Assembly (NCBI GenBank): GCA_947625725.1
Contig: CANQPI010000004.1
Location: forward strand, 1 to 64,000
DNA length: 64,000 nucleotides
Direction: 5' to 3'
From: an uncultured Clostridia bacterium
GTDB lineage: Bacteria; Bacillota; Clostridia; Christensenellales; CAG-314
The translations under genes and the position numbers were made by a program. Every line of letters starts with the position of its first letter. Within the stretch, counting starts at the first letter, position 1. The notes under the pieces are model-generated. The model saw only the letters and a list, made by a program, of their open reading frames with translations. It did no database searches and had not been told where the DNA came from. Of this stretch, positions 42,925 through 50,847 are shown piece after piece.

Positions 42925-45162
42925 ATGTTCAAAAAACAAGCACTTGTATGGTTGAGTGTTATACTTTTTGTATGCCTCATTTTCACTTTTGCGGCGTGCG
43001 ACGCAGATACTCACACAGTAACTTACGACAAAGGCAACAATGCCGCAACGGGTACCGCGCCCGAAACAAAGAAATACGGTGAGGGTGACAAGGTAACGGT
43101 GGCGGACAATCCGTATTCATTGGACGGATACGTGTTCGACGGTTGGAAATTGGAGGGTAGCGACAAAGTATATCAGCTTCAAGATCAATTCGACATGCCG
43201 GCAGGCGACGTCAAACTTGTTGCCCAATGGGCAAAAGCATGGGAGGGACACAAACTCGTCTCTGTTGCCGACGTGCTCGCGCAGATCCCCGATGAAGCCA
43301 CGGACGAGATTGATTACAAATACTGTATCGACGGCACCGTAAAGAGTATCGACAATGCTACTTTCGGACAAATGACGTTGGAGGATGAAACCGGTGCGAT
43401 ATCTGTTTACGGTACGCAAAGCGCCGACGGTTCTTTGCGCTACGACGCAATGGACGAAAAGCCTGTTGCGGGCGACTACGTGGTGCTGTTTATTCAGAAT
43501 ATCAAAAATCACTTGGGCAAAACCAAGGAGATCAACAACGCGTGGATAGTTCATTTTGAAAAACCCGCCGCGCCGTCCTTTGACATCAACGACTACACCG
43601 AAGTGAATGTCAGCACGGCTCGTGGCAAGAGTGTGGGCGACAAGGTTCTTGTAGAGGGTGTTGTGGCGCGTATTACCTATGCCAACGGAAAGAAACCCAA
43701 CGGATTTTTCCTTGTGGACAACACCGAAAGTATCTACGTATTCGACAGTCAAATTGCGCCGCAAGTAAATATCGGTGACCGCGTCAAGATCGCGGGCGCA
43801 CGCGACAACTGGATACTCGATACTGAAAAGACCAACGCCGCCAAGTTTGGCTACACGGGTTGTATTCAACTTACCGACGCGCATTTGGTGGAAAAAGTAT
43901 CCACCGGTCAGGCTGTGGATTACACTTGGGTCACGGAGACTACCGTCAAAGAGATAATGGACACTCCCGCATCCGAGAACATCACAACCACGATCTACAA
44001 AGTAAACGCGCTTGTCAAAAAGGTCGAGGGAACGGGCTTTATCAATTACTACTTCGACGACATCGACGGCAAAACGGGTAGTTACGCCTACACGCAGTGC
44101 AACGGTAGCGACTTCGATTGGCTGGATGAATTTGATGGCAAAATATGCACCGTGTATTTGTCGGCTATCAATGCCAAGTCGTCTGCAACGGGATGTTTGT
44201 GGAGATTTGTCCCCATTCAGGTCGCTTACGAGAGTTACTCATTCAATGAGGAAAATGCTCCGCAATTTGCATTGGACTACTATGCCGTGGATCAGTTCGA
44301 AACGGTTTACCGTTCCGACCCCGCTCTCGAAGTGATAACAAGCGTCGGCAGTGAACTACTGGGTTTTGAAAACGTCACTCTCAGTTATGCCTCCGACAAT
44401 GAGGCTTCCGTGAGATTCGATACAGCCGACGGCAAAACGGTCATGCACACAGGCGAGGCAGGCAGTGCCCAAATCACTATCACAGCAGAGTACAAAACAT
44501 ATCGCGCAACGGAAAAAGTCACCGTCACGGTAGAAGAAAAGCCCGAGTACAATGCAGTTACCGTTGCCGAGGCGATAGCGTCCACGGTGGATACCGAAGT
44601 TACCGTCAAGGGAATTGTGGGACCGTCTCTTGTCAATAAAGTTGGTTTCTATCTCATAGACGACACCGGAGTGATCGCTGTGGAAACAACTGCGGAGGAA
44701 ATGGCAACGGTTTCTATCGGAGACGAAGTGACTATCAAGGGTACTCGCACAAATAACAACGCAACGCAAATCTGTTTGTTGGACAGCACCGTTTTGCTCA
44801 ATGAGTACGGCGAGCATGAGTATTCGACGGCAACTTTCATCGAGGGAAAAACTCTTGCGGAAGTAGTTGCGTTGGGACAAACGGTGGATTGCACAACAAA
44901 GGTCTACGTCGTGGAAGTGGAGATCAAACTTGTTGAATCGAAATACTATGCCAATATTTACGTAACGGACGGAGATACCGAGTTGCGTTTGTATTGCAGT
45001 GGCGCCGGTCAGTACGGTTTCCTCAAACCGTATGACGGTCAAAGAGTCACGGTGGAACTTGTGATGTGCAACTGGAACGGCAAAAACTATGTGGGCGCCG
45101 TGCTCTCCGTGACGGATTCCGACGAACAAAAAACGGTCAATCAACTCAACTTCAACAAATAG
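42925..45162 (+). CDS. Surface lipoprotein with InlB-type repeat and OB-like domains
   Basis: A 745-residue lipoprotein. The signal peptide ends in the lipobox TFAAC (Cys24). A Listeria-Bacteroides type repeat follows (about 29-98; VTYDKGNNAATGTAPETKKY ... YVFDGWKLEGSDKVYQ). Several OB-like units come next: YCIDGTVKSIDNATFGQMTL ... ISVYG; KVLVEGVVARITYANGKKPN ... SIYVFDSQ; VTVKGIVGPSLVNKVGFYLI ... IAVE. A BIG-like segment is near 480-540. No catalytic domain is seen. Architecture resembles the secreted protein at 11645. The start chosen has CAAGGAGGAACGGTT before ATG; an in-frame ATG at 42832 would bury the signal peptide. Control by the poly-G promoter suggests antigenic or binding variation. 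Confidence 0.78.
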   Translation: MFKKQALVWLSVILFVCLIFTFAACDADTHTVTYDKGNNAATGTAPETKKYGEGDKVTVADNPYSLDGYVFDGWKLEGSDKVYQLQDQFDMPAGDVKLVAQWAKAWEGHKLVSVADVLAQIPDEATDEIDYKYCIDGTVKSIDNATFGQMTLEDETGAISVYGTQSADGSLRYDAMDEKPVAGDYVVLFIQNIKNHLGKTKEINNAWIVHFEKPAAPSFDINDYTEVNVSTARGKSVGDKVLVEGVVARITYANGKKPNGFFLVDNTESIYVFDSQIAPQVNIGDRVKIAGARDNWILDTEKTNAAKFGYTGCIQLTDAHLVEKVSTGQAVDYTWVTETTVKEIMDTPASENITTTIYKVNALVKKVEGTGFINYYFDDIDGKTGSYAYTQCNGSDFDWLDEFDGKICTVYLSAINAKSSATGCLWRFVPIQVAYESYSFNEENAPQFALDYYAVDQFETVYRSDPALEVITSVGSELLGFENVTLSYASDNEASVRFDTADGKTVMHTGEAGSAQITITAEYKTYRATEKVTVTVEEKPEYNAVTVAEAIASTVDTEVTVKGIVGPSLVNKVGFYLIDDTGVIAVETTAEEMATVSIGDEVTIKGTRTNNNATQICLLDSTVLLNEYGEHEYSTATFIEGKTLAEVVALGQTVDCTTKVYVVEVEIKLVESKYYANIYVTDGDTELRLYCSGAGQYGFLKPYDGQRVTVELVMCNWNGKNYVGAVLSVTDSDEQKTVNQLNFNK

Positions 45163-45175
45163 TCAAACCAAACGC

Positions 45176-45212
45176 AAGGCGTCTCCCCAACAGTCGGGAA
45201 ACGCCTTTTTTT
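45176..45212 (+). terminator. Terminator of the lipoprotein gene
   Basis: AAGGCGT and ACGCCTT close a hairpin with an inner CCC/GGG pairing, followed by T7. Confidence 0.85.
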
Positions 45213-45363
45213 GTTTGGGCAACGTGTTGGTATATTTCTGTTCGTGTAGTCGTTTTTTGTCCGAGTTGCAATCACTTTTTCACTGTATAGCCGTCAATCG
45301 GATTTTTGTGAAATACATAAATATTCTTTTCAAAAAACAATTCGCAAGTTTTGGTCGGTGTTG

Positions 45364-45392
45364 TTTACAACAAAAGTATTTTATGCTAAAAT
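45364..45392 (+). promoter_or_regulatory. Promoter of the GH2-tadA unit
   Basis: TTTACA (45364-45369), a 17-nt spacer and TAAAAT (45387-45392), 28 nt before the start codon. Confidence 0.55.
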
Positions 45393-45420
45393 ATTGTTGT
45401 ATAAAGGAGAGTGTTTGCCT

Positions 45421-47229
45421 ATGTCATTGCGCAACTTACTGACGAATTGGGGCAAAAATGTAGACGCCAAACCGTGGCAGGAATATCCGCGCCCGCAATT
45501 TGTGCGCAAAAGTTATTTCAACCTCAACGGATGGTGGGACTTTGCCATTACCGTCAAAGATATGATCCCCGAAGATTTCCATGGCAAAATTTTGGTGCCC
45601 TTTTCGCCCGAGTGCGTGCTTTCGGGAGTTAACAGAGTGTTGCAACCCAAGGAGTTTTTGTTTTACCGCCGCCGCTTTACCCTGCCCAAAACGTTCGTCA
45701 AAGACTTGGTACTGCTCAATTTCGGGGCGGTGGACAACATTTGCGACGTGTACCTCAACAACGTTCACGTATGCCATCACGAGGGGGGCTACAATTCCTT
45801 TTCGGTGGACGTCACCAAGGCGTTGAAAGAGGAAAACGACATTATCGTCAAAGTGCGCGACTTTACCGACGCAGGATATCAAACTCGCGGCAAACAGTCC
45901 TCCAAACGCGGAGGAATGTGGTACATGCCTCAAAGCGGCATTTGGCAAACGGTGTGGATGGAGAGCGTACCCGCGCAATACATACAGTCCGTCAAGATCA
46001 CGCCCGACTTTGACCGCGCGCAGGTAACTGTGGAGACAACGTGCAATTTCGACGAGCCGATAACGGCGATAATCACCGACGGCGACGTCGAGATCGCCAA
46101 GAACGACGGCAAGGGCGCGGTCACATTACATTTCCCCGATGGCAAATTCGTGCCTTGGTCGCCGCAAAATCCGCATTTGTACGGACTCAAACTCATATCC
46201 CGCCGCGATCGTGTGGAAAGTTACTTCGGTATGCGCAAATTCAGCGTGGAAGTCGCCGGCAAATATCCTCGGTTGATGCTCAACAACAAGCCCTACTTCC
46301 ACAACGGACTGTTAGATCAAGGCTATTGGAGCGACGGATTGTACACTGCGCCGAGCGACGAGGCGCTTGTATACGACATTCAAACCGCAAAGGATCTGGG
46401 TTTCAACATGCTGCGCAAGCACATCAAAGTAGAGCCCGCCCGTTGGTATTACCATTGCGACAGGTTGGGAATGCTCGTTTGGCAGGATATGCCCAGCGGC
46501 GGCACCAAATACAGCAAGTGGATCACGGCATACGCGCCTTTTGCGGACATTGACAAAATAAAAGACAACAACTATTCGCGATTCGGCCGCAAAAAGCAAG
46601 AAAGTCGCGATCTGTATGTGCGCGAGTACTCCGAAATGATCCGACAGTTGTACAATTGCGTGTGCATTGCCATGTGGGTACCTTTCAACGAGGGTTGGGG
46701 ACAGTTCGACGCCAACAAGATTGCGGCGTTGACCAAACAACTAGACCCCACGCGCACGGTGGATCATGCCAGCGGTTGGCACGACCAAGGCGGCGGCGAC
46801 GTCAAAAGTCTGCACGTTTATTACAAAAAATTCCGCATGCCCAACGACAAAAAGCGCGCCGTTTGCCTGACGGAATTCGGCGGGTACAGTTTCAAGGACG
46901 AGGCACACAGCATCAATTTGGAAAGCACTTACGGCTACAAACAGTTTGAAAATCTGCGCGATTACAACGCGGGCGTGACGGAACTATACGAAAGAGATGT
47001 CATTCCCTGGATCAATCGCGGTCTGTCGGCGGCGGTTTATACCCAACTGTCGGATGTCGAGGACGAGGTCAACGGTCTGCTCACCTACGACCGCAAAGTA
47101 CTCAAAATCAACCCCGACGTCATGCGCGACATCAACCGTCGCGTCAATCTTTACAAATTGGCGGAACTGTTGGAACAGGGCAAATACAAACAGCAAGAAC
47201 ACATACCCATCTACGAGGAAACCACATGA
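45421..47229 (+). CDS. Glycoside hydrolase family 2 enzyme
   Basis: A 602-residue GH2 enzyme without a signal peptide, so probably cytoplasmic. It shows the N-terminal jelly roll (RKSYFNLNGWWDFAI; GAVDNICDVYLNNVHVCHHE), an Ig-like middle domain and a TIM barrel. The acid/base Glu424 is in WVPFNEGWGQF and the nucleophile Glu485 in CLTEFGGYSF, as expected for beta-galactosidase/glucuronidase/mannosidase relatives. The exact sugar cannot be told. The start at 45421 (AAAGGAGAGTGTTTGCCT before ATG) is preferred over an in-frame start at 45358 that lies in the promoter. The tadA gene overlaps its stop by 4 nt. Confidence 0.9.
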   Translation: MSLRNLLTNWGKNVDAKPWQEYPRPQFVRKSYFNLNGWWDFAITVKDMIPEDFHGKILVPFSPECVLSGVNRVLQPKEFLFYRRRFTLPKTFVKDLVLLNFGAVDNICDVYLNNVHVCHHEGGYNSFSVDVTKALKEENDIIVKVRDFTDAGYQTRGKQSSKRGGMWYMPQSGIWQTVWMESVPAQYIQSVKITPDFDRAQVTVETTCNFDEPITAIITDGDVEIAKNDGKGAVTLHFPDGKFVPWSPQNPHLYGLKLISRRDRVESYFGMRKFSVEVAGKYPRLMLNNKPYFHNGLLDQGYWSDGLYTAPSDEALVYDIQTAKDLGFNMLRKHIKVEPARWYYHCDRLGMLVWQDMPSGGTKYSKWITAYAPFADIDKIKDNNYSRFGRKKQESRDLYVREYSEMIRQLYNCVCIAMWVPFNEGWGQFDANKIAALTKQLDPTRTVDHASGWHDQGGGDVKSLHVYYKKFRMPNDKKRAVCLTEFGGYSFKDEAHSINLESTYGYKQFENLRDYNAGVTELYERDVIPWINRGLSAAVYTQLSDVEDEVNGLLTYDRKVLKINPDVMRDINRRVNLYKLAELLEQGKYKQQEHIPIYEETT

Positions 47230-47678
47230 ACCAAGAGGAACGCTACATGCGTCTTGCGCTGAAACAGGCGGCGGTTTCGCTCAAACGGGACGAAGTTCCC
47301 ATTGGCGCGGTCGTCGTCAAAGACGGCAAAGTGATTTCGCGCGCGCACAACACGCGCAACGCTTCCCGCGACGCAACGGACCATGCCGAACTTGTTGCGA
47401 TCAAACGCGCCTGCGCCAAACTTGGCGATTGGCGGCTTGCGGGTTGCGATCTGTATGTAACGTTGGAACCTTGCATTATGTGTTTGGGCGCATGTTTTAA
47501 CGCGCGTTTGCGCAACGTCTACTTCGGCGCGTTCGATTTGAGCGGCAAGGGCTGTATCGCCTTGGCGGAGTCCGTCGGACGCACATTGAACCACGAACTT
47601 CAACTAAAAGGCGGCATTTTGGAAAAAGAGTGTTCCCTTTTGCTCACCGATTACTTCAAGTCCAAACGCGGCGTTTGA
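47226..47678 (+). CDS. tadA: tRNA-specific adenosine-34 deaminase
   Basis: A 150-residue deaminase. The zinc-binding catalytic motifs are TDHAELVAIKRAC (HAE) and TLEPCIMCLGACFNARL (PCxxC). It deaminates A34 to inosine in tRNA-Arg(ACG), allowing wobble reading. It overlaps the GH2 gene by 4 nt. Its last codons overlap the -35 region of the dnaA promoter, so tadA and dnaA are tightly packed. Confidence 0.93.
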   Translation: MNQEERYMRLALKQAAVSLKRDEVPIGAVVVKDGKVISRAHNTRNASRDATDHAELVAIKRACAKLGDWRLAGCDLYVTLEPCIMCLGACFNARLRNVYFGAFDLSGKGCIALAESVGRTLNHELQLKGGILEKECSLLLTDYFKSKRGV

Positions 47679-47704
47679 CAAACTTGACGAAAAACGTATA
47701 TAAT
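47675..47704 (+). promoter_or_regulatory. Promoter of dnaA, leaderless geometry
   Basis: TTGACA (47675-47680) overlaps the tadA stop codon. After an 18-nt spacer comes TATAAT (47699-47704), and 6 nt later the dnaA ATG at 47711. There is no Shine-Dalgarno sequence. Confidence 0.75.
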
Positions 47705-47710
47705 TGACTT

Positions 47711-49075
47711 ATGCTGAAAATCAATCAAATTTGGAACAATATCTTGCTGGAAGCCGAGGCAAAAACGACTACATTGGCTTACGACCTTTATATCAACTCT
47801 TTGTCGCCCGTGGGGATCTATCACGACAGGTTGATACTTCTGGCGGAAACGCGCGCGATCAAAAATATCGTCGAGCATAACTACAAAGAAATTCTCAAAA
47901 AATGTACCAACGTGGTGTTTCCGTCCATTGTTGACGTGGAGATCATCATCGAGGACGAACTGCCCAATGTCGGCAATGTGGAAAAGGAAGTTGACATACC
48001 CGTTTCGCCCAACTATGTCAACGACACGGAGGAAAAAGTCAGTTTTGTTTCGCAGTACACTTTTGATAACTTTGTCGTCGGCAAATCCAACGAATACGCC
48101 CATGCCGTGGCGCGCGCCGTTGCGGACAACCCCGGCACAAAGTACAATCCCGTGTTCATTTGGGGCGGCGTAGGGCTGGGCAAAACGCACCTTATGCACG
48201 CTATCGGCAACAGTTTGCAACGCAACTTTCCCGAAAAAAAGATAATGTACGTCACCTGCGATCAATTCGTCAACGAGTTTATCGAGTCCATTCACGATAC
48301 ATCCAACCCCAACGCGCCGCGCAACTTCCGCGACAAGTATCGCAAATTGGATGTGCTTATGATGGACGACGTGCAGTTTTTGGCAAACAAGGAAGGCACT
48401 CAGGAGGAGATGTTCCACACCTTCAACGAACTGTTCCTTGCGGACAAACAAATAATTTTGAGCAGTGACAGACCGCCCAAAGAGATCAAGATAGAGGAAC
48501 GGCTCAAAACGCGGTTTGCAACGGGAGTGATCGCCGACATTCAGCCGCCTAACCTCGAAACGCGCATAGCCATTCTGCAAAAGAAGTGCAGCAACAAGGG
48601 GTATTCGCTCAATATCAAGATACTTACGCTCATTGCGGAAAAGATCACAAACAACATTCGCGAAATGGAGGGTATGCTCAACCGCATAATCAGTTATTCC
48701 ACATTGGTGGGCGGCGATCCCAACGACATGAACATTGTGCAGGACGCGCTCAAAGACTATGCCGACGCTTCCAGCGACATTATAACGATCGACCACGTCG
48801 TCAACGCCACTTGCGAATACTTCCGAGTCAAGCGCGAAGATCTTATCGGCAAAAAGAAGAACAAGGAAATCGTCGTCCCTCGCCAGATATGTATTTATTT
48901 GATTTGCGATATTTTGGGACAAAGCGTTCCGCTTGCCAGCATAGGCGAGTATTTCGGCGGGCGCGATCACACAACGGTAATGCACGCGCGCGACAAAATC
49001 AGCGAGGAAATCAAAACAAGCGATATTGTTGCGGCGCAGGTCAAGGACATACGCGACAAAATTTACAATCGCTGA
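47711..49075 (+). CDS. dnaA: Chromosomal replication initiator protein DnaA
   Basis: A 454-residue DnaA of normal length. Domain I is N-terminal (WNNILLEAEAKTTTLAYDLY). Domain III has the Walker A VFIWGGVGLGKTHLMHAIGN, Walker B LDVLMMDDVQFL and the sensor ILSSDRPPKEI. Domain IV carries the DnaA-box-binding VPRQICIYLICDILGQSVPL and GGRDHTTVMHARDKI signature. The context is unusual: dnaN, recF and rpmH are not adjacent; tadA is upstream and a PH-domain gene downstream, and no DnaA-box cluster flanks it. The mRNA appears leaderless, which would make initiator synthesis independent of Shine-Dalgarno recognition. Confidence 0.97.
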   Translation: MLKINQIWNNILLEAEAKTTTLAYDLYINSLSPVGIYHDRLILLAETRAIKNIVEHNYKEILKKCTNVVFPSIVDVEIIIEDELPNVGNVEKEVDIPVSPNYVNDTEEKVSFVSQYTFDNFVVGKSNEYAHAVARAVADNPGTKYNPVFIWGGVGLGKTHLMHAIGNSLQRNFPEKKIMYVTCDQFVNEFIESIHDTSNPNAPRNFRDKYRKLDVLMMDDVQFLANKEGTQEEMFHTFNELFLADKQIILSSDRPPKEIKIEERLKTRFATGVIADIQPPNLETRIAILQKKCSNKGYSLNIKILTLIAEKITNNIREMEGMLNRIISYSTLVGGDPNDMNIVQDALKDYADASSDIITIDHVVNATCEYFRVKREDLIGKKKNKEIVVPRQICIYLICDILGQSVPLASIGEYFGGRDHTTVMHARDKISEEIKTSDIVAAQVKDIRDKIYNR

Positions 49076-49177
49076 CGGCGGCGCGCACCAAATGCGGCGC
49101 AAAATTGGACAAAAAGAAGTTTTTGCGGACGTTTTTTGCGCCTACGCACAAAATTTCAGCGGATTTGTAACAGGTAC

Positions 49178-49206
49178 TTGACATATTGTTATTTTAATCA
49201 TAAAAT
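49178..49206 (+). promoter_or_regulatory. Promoter of the PH-domain gene
   Basis: TTGACA (49178-49183), a 17-nt spacer and TAAAAT (49201-49206), 29 nt before the start codon. Confidence 0.7.
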
Positions 49207-49235
49207 AAATACGATAAAAGTTAGGAGCAACGTCT

Positions 49236-49859
49236 ATGAGTAGATATGTAAAAAAGAGTCTGACCGAGGGCGAAGAAATAATTATCAAAGCCAAGAAAAG
49301 TTGGTGGTTCATCACTTGGCCCATCATTTGTTTTGTGGGCGCGGTGGTGGCGTTGATTTTTGCAATACCGCCCATTGTGGATCTTGCAGAAACAGTCACC
49401 AGCGACATACCCTTTTTGGCGACGTTTTTGTCCGTGCTGTTCAAGTACATTTTGCCCATCTTGTTGGGCTTGATACTCGGTTTGAGTACCTTTATTCCCG
49501 CTTGCAAACACCTCATCACGGCGTTGACGTTGCAAGTGGTGCTTACCAACAAGCGTTTGATAAGTCGTGTGGGTCTGTTCCGTACGCGTGCCTTGGATAT
49601 TCCGATTGACAAAATCGACCACGTTGAGGTGCGCGCGTCGTTGTTCGGCAATTGGTTCCACGACTACGAAGTGGAGATCGCCAGCGTAAGCGGCACCGAC
49701 GGCGTGATCGCAGGCAGACGCAAGAGCATACGCACGTTTTGCGGCATTTCCAACGCAAAGAAATTGCGCGAAAGCGTTATCGAAACGTTGGAACAACACG
49801 CGGATGTGTCGCGCAGAATGCAAGCCAAGGAAATTGCTTTTGCATTGAACGAACACTGA
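49236..49859 (+). CDS. Bacterial PH-domain membrane protein
   Basis: A 207-residue protein with two membrane helices (about 25-48, FITWPIICFVGAVVALIFAI; and 60-85, FLSVLFKYILPILLGLILGL) followed by a bacterial PH (bPH2/YdbT-like) domain: VVLTNKRLISRVGLFRTRAL, DIPIDKIDHVEVRASLFGNW, GTDGVIAGRR. Function is unknown; YdbT-like proteins are linked to envelope homeostasis. The start has TTAGGAGCAACGTCT before ATG. Confidence 0.85.
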   Translation: MSRYVKKSLTEGEEIIIKAKKSWWFITWPIICFVGAVVALIFAIPPIVDLAETVTSDIPFLATFLSVLFKYILPILLGLILGLSTFIPACKHLITALTLQVVLTNKRLISRVGLFRTRALDIPIDKIDHVEVRASLFGNWFHDYEVEIASVSGTDGVIAGRRKSIRTFCGISNAKKLRESVIETLEQHADVSRRMQAKEIAFALNEH

Positions 49860-49893
49860 CAAACACCTTGTCACAATACAATTTGTCACAAAC

Positions 49894-49926
49894 AAACTCC
49901 CCGCGAACGTTCGCAGGGAGTTTTGC
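49894..49926. terminator. Bidirectional terminator
   Basis: AAACTCCC (49894-49901) and GGGAGTTT (49916-49923) with an internal CGCGAAC/GTTCGC extension form a hairpin between the convergent PH-domain and ferredoxin genes. Confidence 0.88.
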
Positions 49927-49935
49927 ATTGGTTGT

Positions 49936-50847
49936 TTATTCGACTATTTCGTTGTTGGCATTGGCTGCCGCAATACGCTTTTCCGCCTCGTCAAAGTAGG
50001 TTTTGTAGGCGTTGGTGAGCAACTTGTTGTAATGTTGACGTTCCTCGTCGTTTTTCGGTTCGGCAAATGTGTAAGGACCATTTACCTTCCATTTGTTGAA
50101 CAAGCCGATACGTATGGCGTTTTTGGGGCAAAGGTGCGCGCAACGCATACACATTAGGCAATTCCCGCCAAAGCGGAACTTGCCCTTTTTGGTAATGCGT
50201 ATGTTGTGCGTGGGGCAGTCGTTTACGCATTTGCCGCAATGAACGCAGTCCTTGCTTACGCGATACATGCGCCCGTTCAGTTGCCCGCCCCATTGTTGGC
50301 AACGCATTACCCAGGCGACGGTGCCTCCGAAACGCACTTTTTCCAACAGGTGTTTTGCGCCGCCCATCATTTCCGACGCGTCCAGCGGTATCAACTTTTG
50401 CGCTGTTTCCCACATTTTGTGCGCCATTTCGTCCGAGTGGCGGAACATGATGTTGTAGGGCATGCAGTAGTGGTACTCGTTGGTCACGTCAAACTTGCGC
50501 CTGCGCAGGTATCCGTACAGTTTGATAGAGGAAATGTTGTTCAGTTTGAGCGGCTCGCCCGAGGTGTTGAACACAAACGTTCGCTTGCTTTTGGCAAGAT
50601 GGGGTAGTTTTTTTGCAAATTGCAACGCTATCGGCGGCGCGTTGAAAGCGTACACGGGATAGCCTAGTCCAAACAGATCGCAAGTTTCTATTTGTTGCGC
50701 AAGTTCGTCGGGAAGTTTTTTTTGCAGTGTGAGCAGGTCGATGCTGTGTACGACGACCTCGCCGTATCGGGCAAGTTGTTCGGCAAATTTTTCCGCAACC
50801 TTTTGGGTGTTGCCCGTACCGGAAAAATAACAAATCACGGTTTTCAT
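49936..50847 (-). CDS. EFR1-type flavodoxin-ferredoxin fusion protein
   Basis: A 303-residue protein. The N-terminal half is flavodoxin-like (ICYFSGTGNTQKVAEKFAEQ; LFGLGYPVYAFNAPPIALQF). The C-terminal half has two 4Fe-4S motifs: CVHCGKCVNDCPTHNI and CLMCMRCAHLCPKNAI. This combination is annotated as EFR1 family ferrodoxin in Clostridia and should carry electrons between unknown partners in the cytoplasm. It overlaps the upstream epimerase-like gene by 4 nt (ATGA), so the two are co-transcribed. Confidence 0.85.
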   Translation of the reverse strand: MKTVICYFSGTGNTQKVAEKFAEQLARYGEVVVHSIDLLTLQKKLPDELAQQIETCDLFGLGYPVYAFNAPPIALQFAKKLPHLAKSKRTFVFNTSGEPLKLNNISSIKLYGYLRRRKFDVTNEYHYCMPYNIMFRHSDEMAHKMWETAQKLIPLDASEMMGGAKHLLEKVRFGGTVAWVMRCQQWGGQLNGRMYRVSKDCVHCGKCVNDCPTHNIRITKKGKFRFGGNCLMCMRCAHLCPKNAIRIGLFNKWKVNGPYTFAEPKNDEERQHYNKLLTNAYKTYFDEAEKRIAAANANNEIVE

